Shown in pieces: positions 43,215 to 51,662 of a stretch of DNA of 64,000 nucleotides. This DNA comes from Marispirochaeta sp. (GTDB taxonomy: Bacteria; Spirochaetota; Spirochaetia; JC444; Marispirochaetaceae). The notes under the pieces were generated by a model that did no database searches, was not told the origin of the DNA, and saw nothing but the letters and a program-made list of their open reading frames with translations. The stretch is taken from assembly GCF_963668165.1 (NCBI RefSeq), contig NZ_OY764211.1, forward strand, positions 806,001 to 870,000, given 5' to 3'. The position numbers were made by a program, and so were the translations under genes. Positions within the stretch are counted from its first letter, which is position 1; each line of letters starts with the position of its first letter.

Positions 43215-44309
43215 ATGTATCGTCTGAAAATACTTTTTATCGAAGCTTTCTACGGCGGATCCCACAGGGCCTTTGCTGACGGCTTGATCAATCACAGCCG
43301 CTATGACATACACCTTATAAGCCTTCCGGCCCGCTTCTGGAAGTGGCGTCTCCGGGGAGCTTCCCTCCATTTTTCCAGGGAGATAGAGAACTGGCAGGAC
43401 TACGACCTTATAATAAGCGGCGGCATGATGAGCCTGGCTGACCTGAAGGCCCTTGCAGGTCCGGACCTCCCTCCCCTAGTCCTCTACTCTCACGAAAGTC
43501 AGCTGAGCTATCCTCTGCCTCCGGAAGAAAAGATTGACTACCAATTCGGTTTTACCGATATAAGCAACTGTCTTACTGCTGACGGGATACTTTTTAATTC
43601 CCGCTTTCATCTTGACGCCTTTTTTCATGAGCTTGGTCCATTTTTACAGCGCATACCGGAATACCGGCCGGACTGGATACCCGAGGCGATTCGGAAAAAG
43701 AGCCGAGTTATGTATCCTGGCTGTGAGTTGTCTGCTTTTCACAACCCGCCGAAACTTCCGCGGAATAATCCGCCCCTGATTCTCTGGAATCACCGCTGGG
43801 AGTTTGACAAAGCCCCGGAAAAGTTCTTCAAGGCCCTGGAGCTGCTCGACAAAAAAGGGCTTGATTTCAGGCTGGCCCTTCTGGGGGAATCCTCCCAGAA
43901 GGTACCGAAACCTTTCAAGGCCGCCAGGGAACACTTCGGAAAGCAGATAGCGGTCTATGGCTACAGAAAATCCCGGGAAGAGTATGATGCCTGGCTCAGG
44001 AAGAGTGACATTGTAATTTCCACGGCCCTGCAGGAGAACTTCGGCATTTCCATCGTGGAAGCCGTTGCAGCCGGGGCCTATCCCCTTCTTCCCCGCAGGC
44101 TTGCCTATCCGGAGGTTCTACCGGATTGTTTTCACAGAGAACATCTTTACAGGAATGTTTCCGACTTGGTGGCTAAACTGGAAAAACTGCTGAAGCAGGA
44201 TGTTTCGCCAAAACCGGAACTCTCGCGGTCCATGATGATCTATGACTGGGAGAACTGCATAGATGAATATGACGACTATTTCAGCACCCTTGCGGAGGGG
44301 AGAAAATGA
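43215..44309 (+). CDS. tRNA-queuosine alpha-mannosyltransferase-like protein (DUF3524/GTDC1 family)
   Basis: About 364 residues. The N-terminal half is DUF3524 (ILFIEAFYGGSHRAFADGL, LISLPARFWKWRLRGASLHF, DYDLIISGGMMSLADLKAL, VLYSHESQLSYPLP, DGILFNSRFHLDAFF); the C-terminal half is a GT-B glycosyltransferase 1 domain (LILWNHRWEFDKAPEKFFKAL, VISTALQENFGISIVEAVAAG). The vertebrate member, QTMAN/GTDC1, attaches mannose to queuosine in tRNA-Asp. It overlaps an RNA methyltransferase gene as ATGA, which supports an RNA-related role. The ATG at 43215 is chosen over a TTG 12 bases upstream. The substrate in bacteria is inferred, not shown. Confidence 0.85.
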   Translation: MYRLKILFIEAFYGGSHRAFADGLINHSRYDIHLISLPARFWKWRLRGASLHFSREIENWQDYDLIISGGMMSLADLKALAGPDLPPLVLYSHESQLSYPLPPEEKIDYQFGFTDISNCLTADGILFNSRFHLDAFFHELGPFLQRIPEYRPDWIPEAIRKKSRVMYPGCELSAFHNPPKLPRNNPPLILWNHRWEFDKAPEKFFKALELLDKKGLDFRLALLGESSQKVPKPFKAAREHFGKQIAVYGYRKSREEYDAWLRKSDIVISTALQENFGISIVEAVAAGAYPLLPRRLAYPEVLPDCFHREHLYRNVSDLVAKLEKLLKQDVSPKPELSRSMMIYDWENCIDEYDDYFSTLAEGRK

Positions 44310-45088
44310 GTAAAAAGGGAAGGAGGCCGGATTTTGACACATACTACCAGGACCTTTTCGGAAGTCGCTGGGAGGGGCTTAAGAAGGCAATGGACGCTGA
44401 TCCACGGTATACTGAATTGCAACAGGGCCTTCTGAAACCCTACTACCTGGATGCCGCCTCCCTCTTCCCCGTACAGGCCCTCAATGTAGAGCAGGCCAAA
44501 AACATCCTGGACCTCTGCGCCGCCCCTGGCGGAAAAGCCCTGGCCATAGCGGGGAACATGGGGCCTGAGGCGAATCTAACCGTGAACGACCGATCCTCAC
44601 AGCGGCGCTCCCGTTTGCGGAGGGTCCTGGATGAACACCTTGCCTCTGATGCTCTTTCCCGCATTACCGTTACCGCTCATGATGCCTCCCGCTGGGGACT
44701 CTACGAACAGAACCTCTATGACCGGGTCTTGGCCGATGTCCCATGCTCTTCCGAACGCCACCTGGTCAAGGAACCAAAGCACCTTAAGGACTGGAGTCCC
44801 GCCCGGACCAGACACCTGGCGATGCAGGCCTACGCGATTCTCGCCGCGGGTTTCACCGCCCTGAAACCGGGGGGAATCCTCGTCTATTCCACCTGCGCCC
44901 TGTCGCCGAAAGAGAACGATGAAGTTATCGCAAAACTGCTGAAACGCCGGGGTGACAGCTGCCGGCCGATAATGACAGGCAGTGAGACCGGTGAAGCAAC
45001 GGAATACGGCAGGATAATTCTCCCGGATCGTGCGAACGGAATGGGGCCTATCTATTACGCCTCGGTGGCCAAGAACGAGGCTTTCTGA
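44306..45088 (+). CDS. NOL1/NOP2/sun-family RNA cytosine-5 methyltransferase
   Basis: A 260-residue enzyme: SAM-binding LDLCAAPGGKALAIAGNMGP, DVPCSSERHL (first catalytic Cys, in PCS context) and LVYSTCALSPKENDEVIA (second catalytic Cys, TCxxxxxEN). Shorter than RsmB and RsmF, which carry extra RNA-binding domains. The target (rRNA or tRNA) is not identifiable from sequence. The start overlaps the stop of the mannosyltransferase-like gene by 4 bases. Confidence 0.9.
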   Translation: MSKKGRRPDFDTYYQDLFGSRWEGLKKAMDADPRYTELQQGLLKPYYLDAASLFPVQALNVEQAKNILDLCAAPGGKALAIAGNMGPEANLTVNDRSSQRRSRLRRVLDEHLASDALSRITVTAHDASRWGLYEQNLYDRVLADVPCSSERHLVKEPKHLKDWSPARTRHLAMQAYAILAAGFTALKPGGILVYSTCALSPKENDEVIAKLLKRRGDSCRPIMTGSETGEATEYGRIILPDRANGMGPIYYASVAKNEAF

Positions 45089-45120
45089 TATTATCGGTCA
45101 AGCATAATCATGGAGGTCCG

Positions 45121-45600
45121 ATGAACCCTCTGCTGTTCACCCTGTTTCTCGCACTGCTGCCTGTTTCTGAGCTTCGCGGGGCCATTCCCTACGCCCTGAC
45201 AAAGGGATATCCCCTCTATTTTGTTTATCCTTTTTGTGTTGCCGTCAATGCCATGGTGGCCCCCCTGGGCTTTCTGTTCCTCTCTACCGTTCACATGTGG
45301 ATGAACCGCTTCCGCTGGTACCACCGGATGGTAACACCTCTTATCGAGCGTGCGCGGGACAAGGTCGACGCCAAGGTGCAGAGATACGGCTATTGGGGCA
45401 TCATGCTCTTTGTGGCCATTCCCCTCCCTGTAACCGGGGCCTATACCGGTACCCTGGGAGCCTGGATACTGGGGCTTGGTAAACGCAGGACCATCGCGGC
45501 GGTCTTCGCCGGCGTACTAATTGCCGGGATCATTGTGAGTACCGTCAGCGTTCTTGGAATCGAAGCATTCAGCTTTTTTACAAAATCTGTTTCCCAATAA
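45121..45600 (+). CDS. small membrane protein, COG2426 / Sm_multidrug_ex family
   Basis: A 159-residue protein with four hydrophobic helices and the family landmarks LLPVSELRGAIPYALTKGY near the N-terminus and AIPLPVTGAYTGTLGAWILG in the middle. The family is annotated as putative small multidrug export proteins, but transport function is poorly supported. TGGAGG precedes the ATG. Confidence 0.85.
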   Translation: MNPLLFTLFLALLPVSELRGAIPYALTKGYPLYFVYPFCVAVNAMVAPLGFLFLSTVHMWMNRFRWYHRMVTPLIERARDKVDAKVQRYGYWGIMLFVAIPLPVTGAYTGTLGAWILGLGKRRTIAAVFAGVLIAGIIVSTVSVLGIEAFSFFTKSVSQ

Positions 45601-45612
45601 TGTAAGGAGCCT

Positions 45613-47619
45613 ATGGATTTTACCTCAGGACTGAACGACCGCCAGAAAGAGGCGGTGCTTAGCATTGACGGACCTTTATTGATCATAGCCGGCGCGGGCT
45701 CTGGCAAAACCAGGGTTATTACCCACCGTATTGCTCATATGCTGGACCAGGGGATTCCCCAGTCATCCATTCTGGCCCTCACCTTCACCAACAAAGCAGC
45801 CCGGGAAATGTCCGAGCGTGTTCGGGACCTTACGGGAAAGAAACTCTCCAACCTTACAGTTTCCACCTTTCACGCCTTCGGGGTTCAGATCCTGCGAAAA
45901 ACCATTCATCTTGTGCAGGGCTACCGGGACAACTTCAGCATCTACGACCAGGTAGACAAAAACGCCCTGATTAAAGAGTGCGCACGGGAACTTGGAATAG
46001 CCCCGGACACCCTGGACCTGTGGGAGATCGGGAATATCTTTTCTGCAGTTAAAACCTTCCGGCAGAAATGGGACCGGGACACAAAGATCTACGAAAAGCT
46101 TTTTCTCGAATACGAGGAACACCTTCAGCTCTACAACGCGGTTGATTTTGACGACCTGATTGTACGGCCTCTTCAGATCTTCGACGAAAACCCGGAGGTA
46201 CTGGAAACCTACCGGGAACGCTTCCGCTATATTATGGTTGACGAATTCCAGGATACCTCCATGGCCCAGTACCGTATTATGAAGATACTGTCGGATACCA
46301 GCCGCAATATCTGCGTTGTGGGTGACGATGATCAGTCCATTTACTCCTGGCGGGGAGCAAACTACGAGAATATAATCAATTTCGAACAGGACTTTCCTGA
46401 ACTTTCGGAAATCAAACTGGAGCAGAACTACCGCTCCACCGGAAATATCCTGGCAGCGGCAAACGGTCTGATCGCCCATAACACTAACCGTAAGGTAAAG
46501 GAGCTGTGGACCGGCACGGGCTACGGTAACGCTATAGAGATCTACTACCCGGAAAATGAGCAGCGGGAGGCGGAGTTTATTACTACCATGATCCGCATGC
46601 TTAAAAGCAGAGGCGAGATTGAATATCATGATGTGGGAGTTCTGATGCGTACCAACTCCCTGTCTGCAACCCTGGAGGACGCCTTCTTAAGCGAGAATAT
46701 CCCCTACCGGATATCCGGCGGAACGAGCTTTTTCCAGCGCAAGGAGATCAAGGATCTTATCTCCTACCTGCGGATAATGTCGAATCCCGACGACGATATG
46801 AACCTGCTCCGGATTATCAATACCCCCCGCAGGGGCATCGGAAAGCGTACACTGCAGCGAATACAGGATACAGCCCAGAAAAAACACTGTTCCATCTACA
46901 GTGCAATATCCGCCCTGCGCTATGCCTCGGATTCCGGCCTGGGAGAAAAGGCCCAGACGGATCTGTCGGATTTTGTCTCCCTGATTGAGTACTACCGGGA
47001 GCAGATCTTCACCGGCAAGGGTATTTCCAAAACCGTGCAATCCCTGGTAGACGCGGTCCAGTACTGGCCCTATCTGATCGGTGAGCATCAGAAAAATGAG
47101 CGTACCGCACGCTGGAAGTACGCCAACATCTGCCGTTTTATCGATATGATCGCCCAATGGGAAGAAAACCAGAAAGAAGAGGGCCGGAACGCATCGGTCT
47201 ATGATTACCTGAACCGGATTACCCTTATTACCCGGGACGATGATCAGGACGACGACGACGGCAGGGTGAACATTATGACTATCCATGCCGCTAAAGGGCT
47301 GGAGTTCTCCCTGGTTTTTCTTGTGGGAGTCGAGGCCCACCTTGTTCCCCACGCCCGGGCTGTGGAAGAAGATCCAAAGAATCTGGAAGAGGAACGCCGG
47401 CTCTTCTACGTTGCCATAACCCGGGCGCGGGAAAAGCTCTACATAACCAGCTGCCGAAGCCGCAGGAACATGCGGGACGTTCTGGTCTGCGAGCCTTCTC
47501 CCTTTTTAACCGAAATTCCCGAGGGCCTGATTGAAGACCATGTCGGCGAAGACGAGCTCTCCAGCGAAGACGCCGTCGAGGCTCTCTCCGCCCTCCGGGC
47601 AAAGTTCGCATCCCAGTAA
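45613..47619 (+). CDS. UvrD/Rep/PcrA-type DNA helicase
   Basis: A 668-residue superfamily 1A helicase with all motifs: Q motif LNDRQKEAV, motif I LLIIAGAGSGKTRVI, Ia FTNKAAREM, II IMVDEFQDTS, III VVGDDDQSIYSWRGA, IV EQNYRST, V VNIMTIHAAKGLEF and VI VAITRAREKLYI. It unwinds DNA 3' to 5' in repair and replication restart. Rep or PcrA is more likely than RecB because no nuclease domain is attached. AAGGAG precedes the ATG. Confidence 0.95.
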   Translation: MDFTSGLNDRQKEAVLSIDGPLLIIAGAGSGKTRVITHRIAHMLDQGIPQSSILALTFTNKAAREMSERVRDLTGKKLSNLTVSTFHAFGVQILRKTIHLVQGYRDNFSIYDQVDKNALIKECARELGIAPDTLDLWEIGNIFSAVKTFRQKWDRDTKIYEKLFLEYEEHLQLYNAVDFDDLIVRPLQIFDENPEVLETYRERFRYIMVDEFQDTSMAQYRIMKILSDTSRNICVVGDDDQSIYSWRGANYENIINFEQDFPELSEIKLEQNYRSTGNILAAANGLIAHNTNRKVKELWTGTGYGNAIEIYYPENEQREAEFITTMIRMLKSRGEIEYHDVGVLMRTNSLSATLEDAFLSENIPYRISGGTSFFQRKEIKDLISYLRIMSNPDDDMNLLRIINTPRRGIGKRTLQRIQDTAQKKHCSIYSAISALRYASDSGLGEKAQTDLSDFVSLIEYYREQIFTGKGISKTVQSLVDAVQYWPYLIGEHQKNERTARWKYANICRFIDMIAQWEENQKEEGRNASVYDYLNRITLITRDDDQDDDDGRVNIMTIHAAKGLEFSLVFLVGVEAHLVPHARAVEEDPKNLEEERRLFYVAITRAREKLYITSCRSRRNMRDVLVCEPSPFLTEIPEGLIEDHVGEDELSSEDAVEALSALRAKFASQ

Positions 47620-47625
47620 ACTCCC

Positions 47626-48013
47626 CTATTCCAGATACCAGTACAATGCGGCAAAGCCCTGACCGATGGTTTTGGTCTCGTCGATTATGGGATTACAAGC
47701 TCCTCCCGCAAGGCAGGAGCTGATGGGTCCGGTCCCCGGAGATATAGCGCTGATAGGTGGAGATTGGAACAAAAACCGCCGCATCAGAGGTTGAACTCCC
47801 TTTTCACCTTCCTGGAGTCCTTCGGTAATAACAATATTGAAGCCGTCATCAGCTCCGGCGCTTACCCGTTTTGTTACAACCTCTCCGTTTTCAAAGACAT
47901 CCAGGTAATACCTTCCCTGCAAACTGGAAACAGCCGCGCTTGGAACAATGATACCACTGTCGTTGCTTATCAGAATAGTCAGGTCGGCACTCATCCCCGG
48001 CCGTAAGCTCCCT
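47626..48013 (-). pseudogene. C-terminal remnant of an RND efflux membrane-fusion protein (HlyD type)
   Basis: The frame encodes LRPGMSADLTILISNDSG, IIVPSAAVSSLQGRYYLDVF and VTKRVSAGADDGFNIVITEG with LQEGEKGVQPL, the C-terminal beta-barrel and membrane-proximal domains of a periplasmic adaptor protein. The N-terminal two thirds are absent: it starts exactly where the TolC-like remnant ends, so a deletion joined the two genes. The last 30 residues are not family-like. Confidence 0.75.
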
Positions 48014-48420
48014 GAGGAGGGCGTTAATCTGGTCCCGCTGGGACTGCAGCACGGGTGAACGCTGCAGTGCCATGGCAGTCAGATCCGGGGTTTTAGGCAG
48101 TTCCGAGAACTCCGCCGCCGGCGCTTCGAGGGGCTCTTCCCGTGCCTGGTTCAATCCCGCGAAAAAGGCCAGTTCCAGCCGGCGCAGACGCTGTACAAGA
48201 GTCCCAGAGAGCATATCCGCCTCGGCTTCCCGCAGTTCGTCTTCAGCATCATTCAAATCATTCAGGGAAGCCGAACCGCTGGTAAACAGATTCTGGATAA
48301 TCCGCAGCTCCTCCTGCGCCGCTTCCAGCTCACGTTACAGTACCTCAAGCTCGCGCCGGGCAAGCCAGTCTGCGGAATAGGCGGCAAACAGGGAAAGATT
48401 GTACTGATCCGCCGATAACA
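48008..48420 (-). pseudogene. remnant of a TolC-family outer-membrane efflux protein
   Basis: The minus strand encodes LRIIQNLFTSGSASLNDLND, then AEDELREAEADML and LTAMALQRSPVLQSQRDQIN, the coiled helical pattern of OEP repeats. A TAG interrupts the upstream part near 48335 and both ends are missing. The frame runs directly into the adaptor-protein remnant at about 48010. Together they are what is left of a tripartite efflux operon; the RND pump gene is gone. Confidence 0.75.
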
Positions 48421-48673
48421 AGGAGCATGACGAAGATCAGATTTTTTTTATTTCCATATATGCATATTCAGATACTTCATCTGACAGATTAGATACACAT
48501 ACCGTGATGAAGAGGCTATGTTTCCAATGTGAAGATTTCGTGGAGATAGTTTCACCAGAGACCTGATTACCCGTACCTGCCATTTACAGCTCTAAACTTG
48601 ACAAAACCATTGATTTACTTTCCAATTTTTGTATGTTCATAACGGGCATGGCGGAGTGGAAGGCAGGGGTCGT

Positions 48674-49357
48674 ATGATCAGGGAGCTTCAGTTTCATTCA
48701 GGATATCCCACACAGCTTCCGGGAATCGGAAAAAAACGGATCCGCTTCAATGACAGGGTCAACATCCTCTTCGGCCCCAACGGCTCGGGAAAAACAACCA
48801 TATTGCGGACCCTGGCGCTCGCTTCCGGCTGCGGTACGGGGGGCTGGTCCAACGCATCGAACGGAGATCCGCTGCATGATCTTCCTTACACGGTAACTAT
48901 CGAAAAAGATGATCGTCCCGTTTTCTACCAGGACTGCTACCATAACGCAGAAGACTCATTTATCGGTGAAGATTATCTGGAGAATAACGCCCATCTTCGC
49001 TCCACCGGAGAAAAACGGATCGGCCTGGTAAATGAGCTTATCGATTACATCGAAAACCGCTTTCTTACCTACAAGCTTAAGCCCAACGATCGGCCTACCC
49101 TGCTTCTTGACGAAGCTGACAACCACATAGGTTTTGCCGGCCAATCGGTTTTGTGGGGAGATATAATCACCTATCTTTCCAAAAAGTACCAGCTGATAAT
49201 CTCCACCCACTCGATATTCCCGATTCTGCTTAAACGGGACCGCAGCGTGCGCAGGGACAACATTATCGTGCTTGCGAAAGACTATGATGAAATTTGCCTC
49301 AAGGAGCTGGGAAAGGCGGTTGATTATTTTAACTCACAGAACAATCCCGATATCTAA
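48674..49357 (+). CDS. AAA/ABC-type ATPase of unknown role
   Basis: About 227 residues: Walker A LFGPNGSGKTTILRTLAL, Walker B TLLLDEADNHIGF, and a switch His in LIISTHSIFPILL. It resembles the small SbcC/RecF-like AAA_15/AAA_23 ATPases but lacks a long coiled coil. I start it at the ATG at 48674 (MIRELQFHSG), preceded by GGCAGGGG. No neighbour reveals a partner; such ATPases sometimes serve as the motor of defence systems, but nothing here supports that. Confidence 0.75.
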   Translation: MIRELQFHSGYPTQLPGIGKKRIRFNDRVNILFGPNGSGKTTILRTLALASGCGTGGWSNASNGDPLHDLPYTVTIEKDDRPVFYQDCYHNAEDSFIGEDYLENNAHLRSTGEKRIGLVNELIDYIENRFLTYKLKPNDRPTLLLDEADNHIGFAGQSVLWGDIITYLSKKYQLIISTHSIFPILLKRDRSVRRDNIIVLAKDYDEICLKELGKAVDYFNSQNNPDI

Positions 49358-49590
49358 GGCAGCCTGGACAATCAAAGGCGGAAAAATTTTCGTAGAGACG
49401 CGTAACACGGCAGAGGCTGCTGTCACTGTCAGATTCTCGGCACTGATCCCGTTTGACAGGGTCAGCACTGCTCGGCTGTAAAAATGGCGAAACCGTATCG
49501 TATATTGCCCCCGGAGGCGAGGTAATTGTGAAAATTCTTGAAATCCTCTATCAGCCGGAGGCTAACGGAGATTTTACATCCTGAGGACTC
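49358..49590 (+). pseudogene. remnant of an unidentified protein C-terminus
   Basis: Two frames (AWTIKGGKIFVETRNTAEAA onward to a stop near 49480, then NGETVSYIAPGGEVIVKILE ending at about 49582) read like one beta-rich C-terminal domain broken by a nonsense or frameshift change. It may come from a glycosidase-type beta-sandwich, but the family is not recognised. Confidence 0.35.
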
Positions 49591-49601
49591 TTGACCCCTG
49601 G

Positions 49602-49880
49602 ATGGTAGACTGGGTTATTTCAGGGTTTATTATCTTTATCAGCAGGATCATCGATGTTTCCCTTTGAACGCTCAGGATTATTTTTGCCTCCCGTGGGAAA
49701 CAGAAAGATGCTCCGCTGATCGGTTTTTTCGAGATTCTTCTCTGGCTTATTGTCACACAGCAGGTTTTGACCGGTATGTCAAACCAGGCCCAGTGTTTTG
49801 GCGTATGCTCCCGGTTTCTCCGCCGGTACATACCTTGGGATAAAACTGGAAAACGCCTTCGGCACTCTCTCGGACAAGTT
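49602..49880 (+). pseudogene. UPF0316/DUF5698-type membrane protein, degraded
   Basis: The first frame reads MVDWVISGFIIFISRIIDVS, L and a TGA where the family has Gly (DVSLGTLRIIF), then TLRIIFASRGKQKDAPLIGF and FEILLWLIVTQQVL. A frameshift follows, after which the family motif returns in another frame as MAYAPGFSAGTYLGIKLENA. All are typical of the UPF0316 family (DUF2179-linked). At least one nonsense codon and one frameshift are present, so it is a pseudogene. Confidence 0.7.
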
Positions 49881-49981
49881 CAAGACTCTTTTCCACTCGA
49901 TATCGGCTGTAAGCCTCCACCTCGTTCCGGCATGCACTCGGCGTCGGCAAAGCCAAACCTCCCTTGCCTCCTCCTTTATGT

Positions 49982-50009
49982 AAAAAGAGCGCCATGCGGC
50001 GCTCTTTTT
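49982..50009. terminator. bidirectional terminator, originally that of tRNA-Leu
   Basis: AAAAAGAGCGCC pairs with GGCGCTCTTTTT around ATGC, giving T runs on both strands. It lies immediately downstream (minus-strand sense) of the displaced 3' end of tRNA-Leu, so before insertion of the element it would have directly followed the tRNA gene. Confidence 0.85.
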
Positions 50010-50010
50010 C

Positions 50011-50066
50011 TGCCGGAGACCGGACTTGAACCGGTACGGGCTTATTAAGCCCGGGGGATTTTAAGT
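50011..50066 (-). repeat. attachment-site repeat, distal end (3' tRNA-Leu fragment)
   Basis: A 56-base copy of the 3' part of tRNA-Leu, identical to 61102-61157, covering the anticodon arm, variable arm, T arm and acceptor 3' strand. It lacks the 5' half of the tRNA and is the old chromosomal end displaced by insertion. Confidence 0.92.
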
Positions 50067-50295
50067 TTGAACCGGGCTTGTACTCCGCTGTCTCTTAGTG
50101 TAGATAATTGTAGCACTGGTAAAGGATTATGTAAAGTCTTTTGTTGCTCTATGTATCCCCAAATATCTCTAAATTGACACTTGTTTTTCTTGTTTTAGTG
50201 TCGATTTAGTGCAGAAAACTGGTGTCAAAGACAGGCGGGATAACGCGTCCCCCGGGCTATGTTGTTATCTGAAGTAGTATCTAAGACGCTTCCTA

Positions 50296-50721
50296 TCAAA
50301 GATATTTGTTGACATATCGGAAGATTAGGCTTTCTGTCTTTTTTGCACCAGCTTGAGCTTTTTTTAATAATTCCCTTGGGACTTTTTTCTTCCTTTCTAA
50401 AGTTCCATCCTTGATCCCTTGAGAAATATCACCACGTCTCATTTCTGCAGCTTCATTATATGCAATCTTTGAGTCATTTGTTAGTTCCTCATAATCATGA
50501 CGGCTTGCCACACAAGAAAGATCTTCATCTTTTAATGTATGTTTAACTGATGTAAAATTAACAACCAAAACAATATCATCCACATCAGGTTCTTCACTGT
50601 TTTTATCAAATAATACGAATGTAATATGACTGCAATTCCCGTATTTATTAGGTGCCATAAAGGCTGTACCGGCCACAACTCTTGGCATCCCGGAAGAAGA
50701 ACTTTTTTGCTGACTCTCCAT
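50296..50721 (-). CDS. putative toxin partner of the Panacea antitoxin
   Basis: A 141-residue protein encoded 28 bases after the Panacea gene. Conserved-looking parts are ITFVLFDKNSEEPDVDDIVL with VVNFTSVKHT, then SRHDYEELTNDSKIAYNEAAE and a Lys-rich C-terminal helix ending ESLIFRYVNKYL. By eye it resembles the small SH3-like proteins (VxVNxTS followed by an H-x-x-L-x-x-D-S motif) found beside Panacea antitoxins. Toxicity is inferred from the pairing only. Last gene before the attachment repeat. Confidence 0.5.
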   Translation of the reverse strand: MESQQKSSSSGMPRVVAGTAFMAPNKYGNCSHITFVLFDKNSEEPDVDDIVLVVNFTSVKHTLKDEDLSCVASRHDYEELTNDSKIAYNEAAEMRRGDISQGIKDGTLERKKKVPRELLKKAQAGAKKTESLIFRYVNKYL

Positions 50722-50749
50722 TATAAGAACAACTCTTAATAATCAAAAT

Positions 50750-51283
50750 TTATAGTGCTGAACATTCCGCCTCAATTTTCATGATATCTTCTTCTGATAC
50801 ATTGGCTTGACGTAGAATTTCAGCAGGATCAATACGTTCTCGACCTGATTCAATCTCAGTGTATTCTGGAAAACGTTTTGCATTGTGAGTAAACTTCCTG
50901 AGATTAGAGAATTTCCAGTTACCATACTCACTCAAGACATTTTTTAGAATTTTTATATCTGCCGGTGAAAGATCATCAAAACCTGGATCTTTTTTGAGAG
51001 TAACATATTTATTCCCTTTTTCGATTTCAAAAAACTCAAGCCATGTGTGAGAATGAGAAAAAGGATGTCTGAAAGCGTCGAGAGCATGACTCACAACAGG
51101 ACCGTGTTGTAACGAAAAAAGCTCGTCGCCCGTGACTGGAAAACCGCGTTTTGATATTGATTCTCTGTCTGTAAGATATAATAGCTTTACGATAGACCCA
51201 TAATCAGTTCTGCCGCCGCGATGCTTACAAATTATTGCTGCCAATTGAATTGCTTTTTCTTTGTTATATTTGTACTGCAGCAT
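50750..51283 (-). CDS. Panacea-domain (SocA-like, DUF4065) antitoxin
   Basis: About 177 residues. The Panacea signature is clear: IQLAAIICKHRGGRTDYGSI, VKLLYLTDRESISKRGFPVT and GDELFSLQHGPVVSHALDAF, with DLSPADIKILKNVLSEYGNW towards the C-terminus. Panacea proteins neutralise many unrelated toxins and are often encoded on phages and islands. I start it at the ATG at 51283, preceded by a run of eight G as ribosome site; an ATG at 51298 lies upstream of that run. Confidence 0.85.
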   Translation of the reverse strand: MLQYKYNKEKAIQLAAIICKHRGGRTDYGSIVKLLYLTDRESISKRGFPVTGDELFSLQHGPVVSHALDAFRHPFSHSHTWLEFFEIEKGNKYVTLKKDPGFDDLSPADIKILKNVLSEYGNWKFSNLRKFTHNAKRFPEYTEIESGRERIDPAEILRQANVSEEDIMKIEAECSAL

Positions 51284-51369
51284 GATTGCCCCCCCCATTT
51301 GAGTTTTAACATTACCTTAGAATTCTCTAAAAATTGCAGCACATCCTTTTCCTGTATATTAACACTTAA

Positions 51370-51543
51370 TTATAAGGAAATCAATAAAATACTTATCCAC
51401 CTCTCACAACCTGCAGTATTCCACCGTTTAACACCATCCAAATTGCAGATAACGTCACCATCATTTCCCGTCTGTTTCCCATACCTACAGTCACGGCAAT
51501 AGCGTTCATTCAATTGCCCGATCGTGGGTAAGATTTCGTACTT
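51370..51543 (-). CDS. possible small Cys-rich protein
   Basis: About 57 residues with RYCRDCRYGKQTGNDGD and CNLDGVKRW then GCERW. This CxxC...C...C spacing resembles small zinc-ribbon proteins of phages. There is no clear ribosome site, and it lies in a 380-base stretch between the antitoxin and the next gene that otherwise shows nothing. Uncertain. Confidence 0.3.
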   Translation of the reverse strand, partial: KYEILPTIGQLNERYCRDCRYGKQTGNDGDVICNLDGVKRWNTAGCERWISILLISL

Positions 51544-51662
51544 CATGTACATCATACACCACAAAAAGTGTTTTCTGCTTCAAAGATCGGAAAGATCCCC
51601 GCTGTTTCTTGCAATAGGCAGGAAAACGCTTCCCGGGCTATACAGTAACCTGATGTAGGCTA

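Noticed and set aside
45763..46629. Long open frame of 288 codons on the minus strand within the helicase gene
   Set aside because: It lies wholly opposite the UvrD/Rep gene, which has every helicase motif. The antisense product has no recognisable domain and no ribosome site.
50011..50066. Second tRNA-Leu gene
   Set aside because: Only the 3' 56 bases are present; the 5' acceptor strand and D arm are missing. It is the displaced attachment site, not a tRNA gene.
50233..50284. Integron attC-like site near the toxin gene
   Set aside because: The short inverted motifs lack the RYYYAAC/GTTRRRY core pair, and no integron integrase is present.
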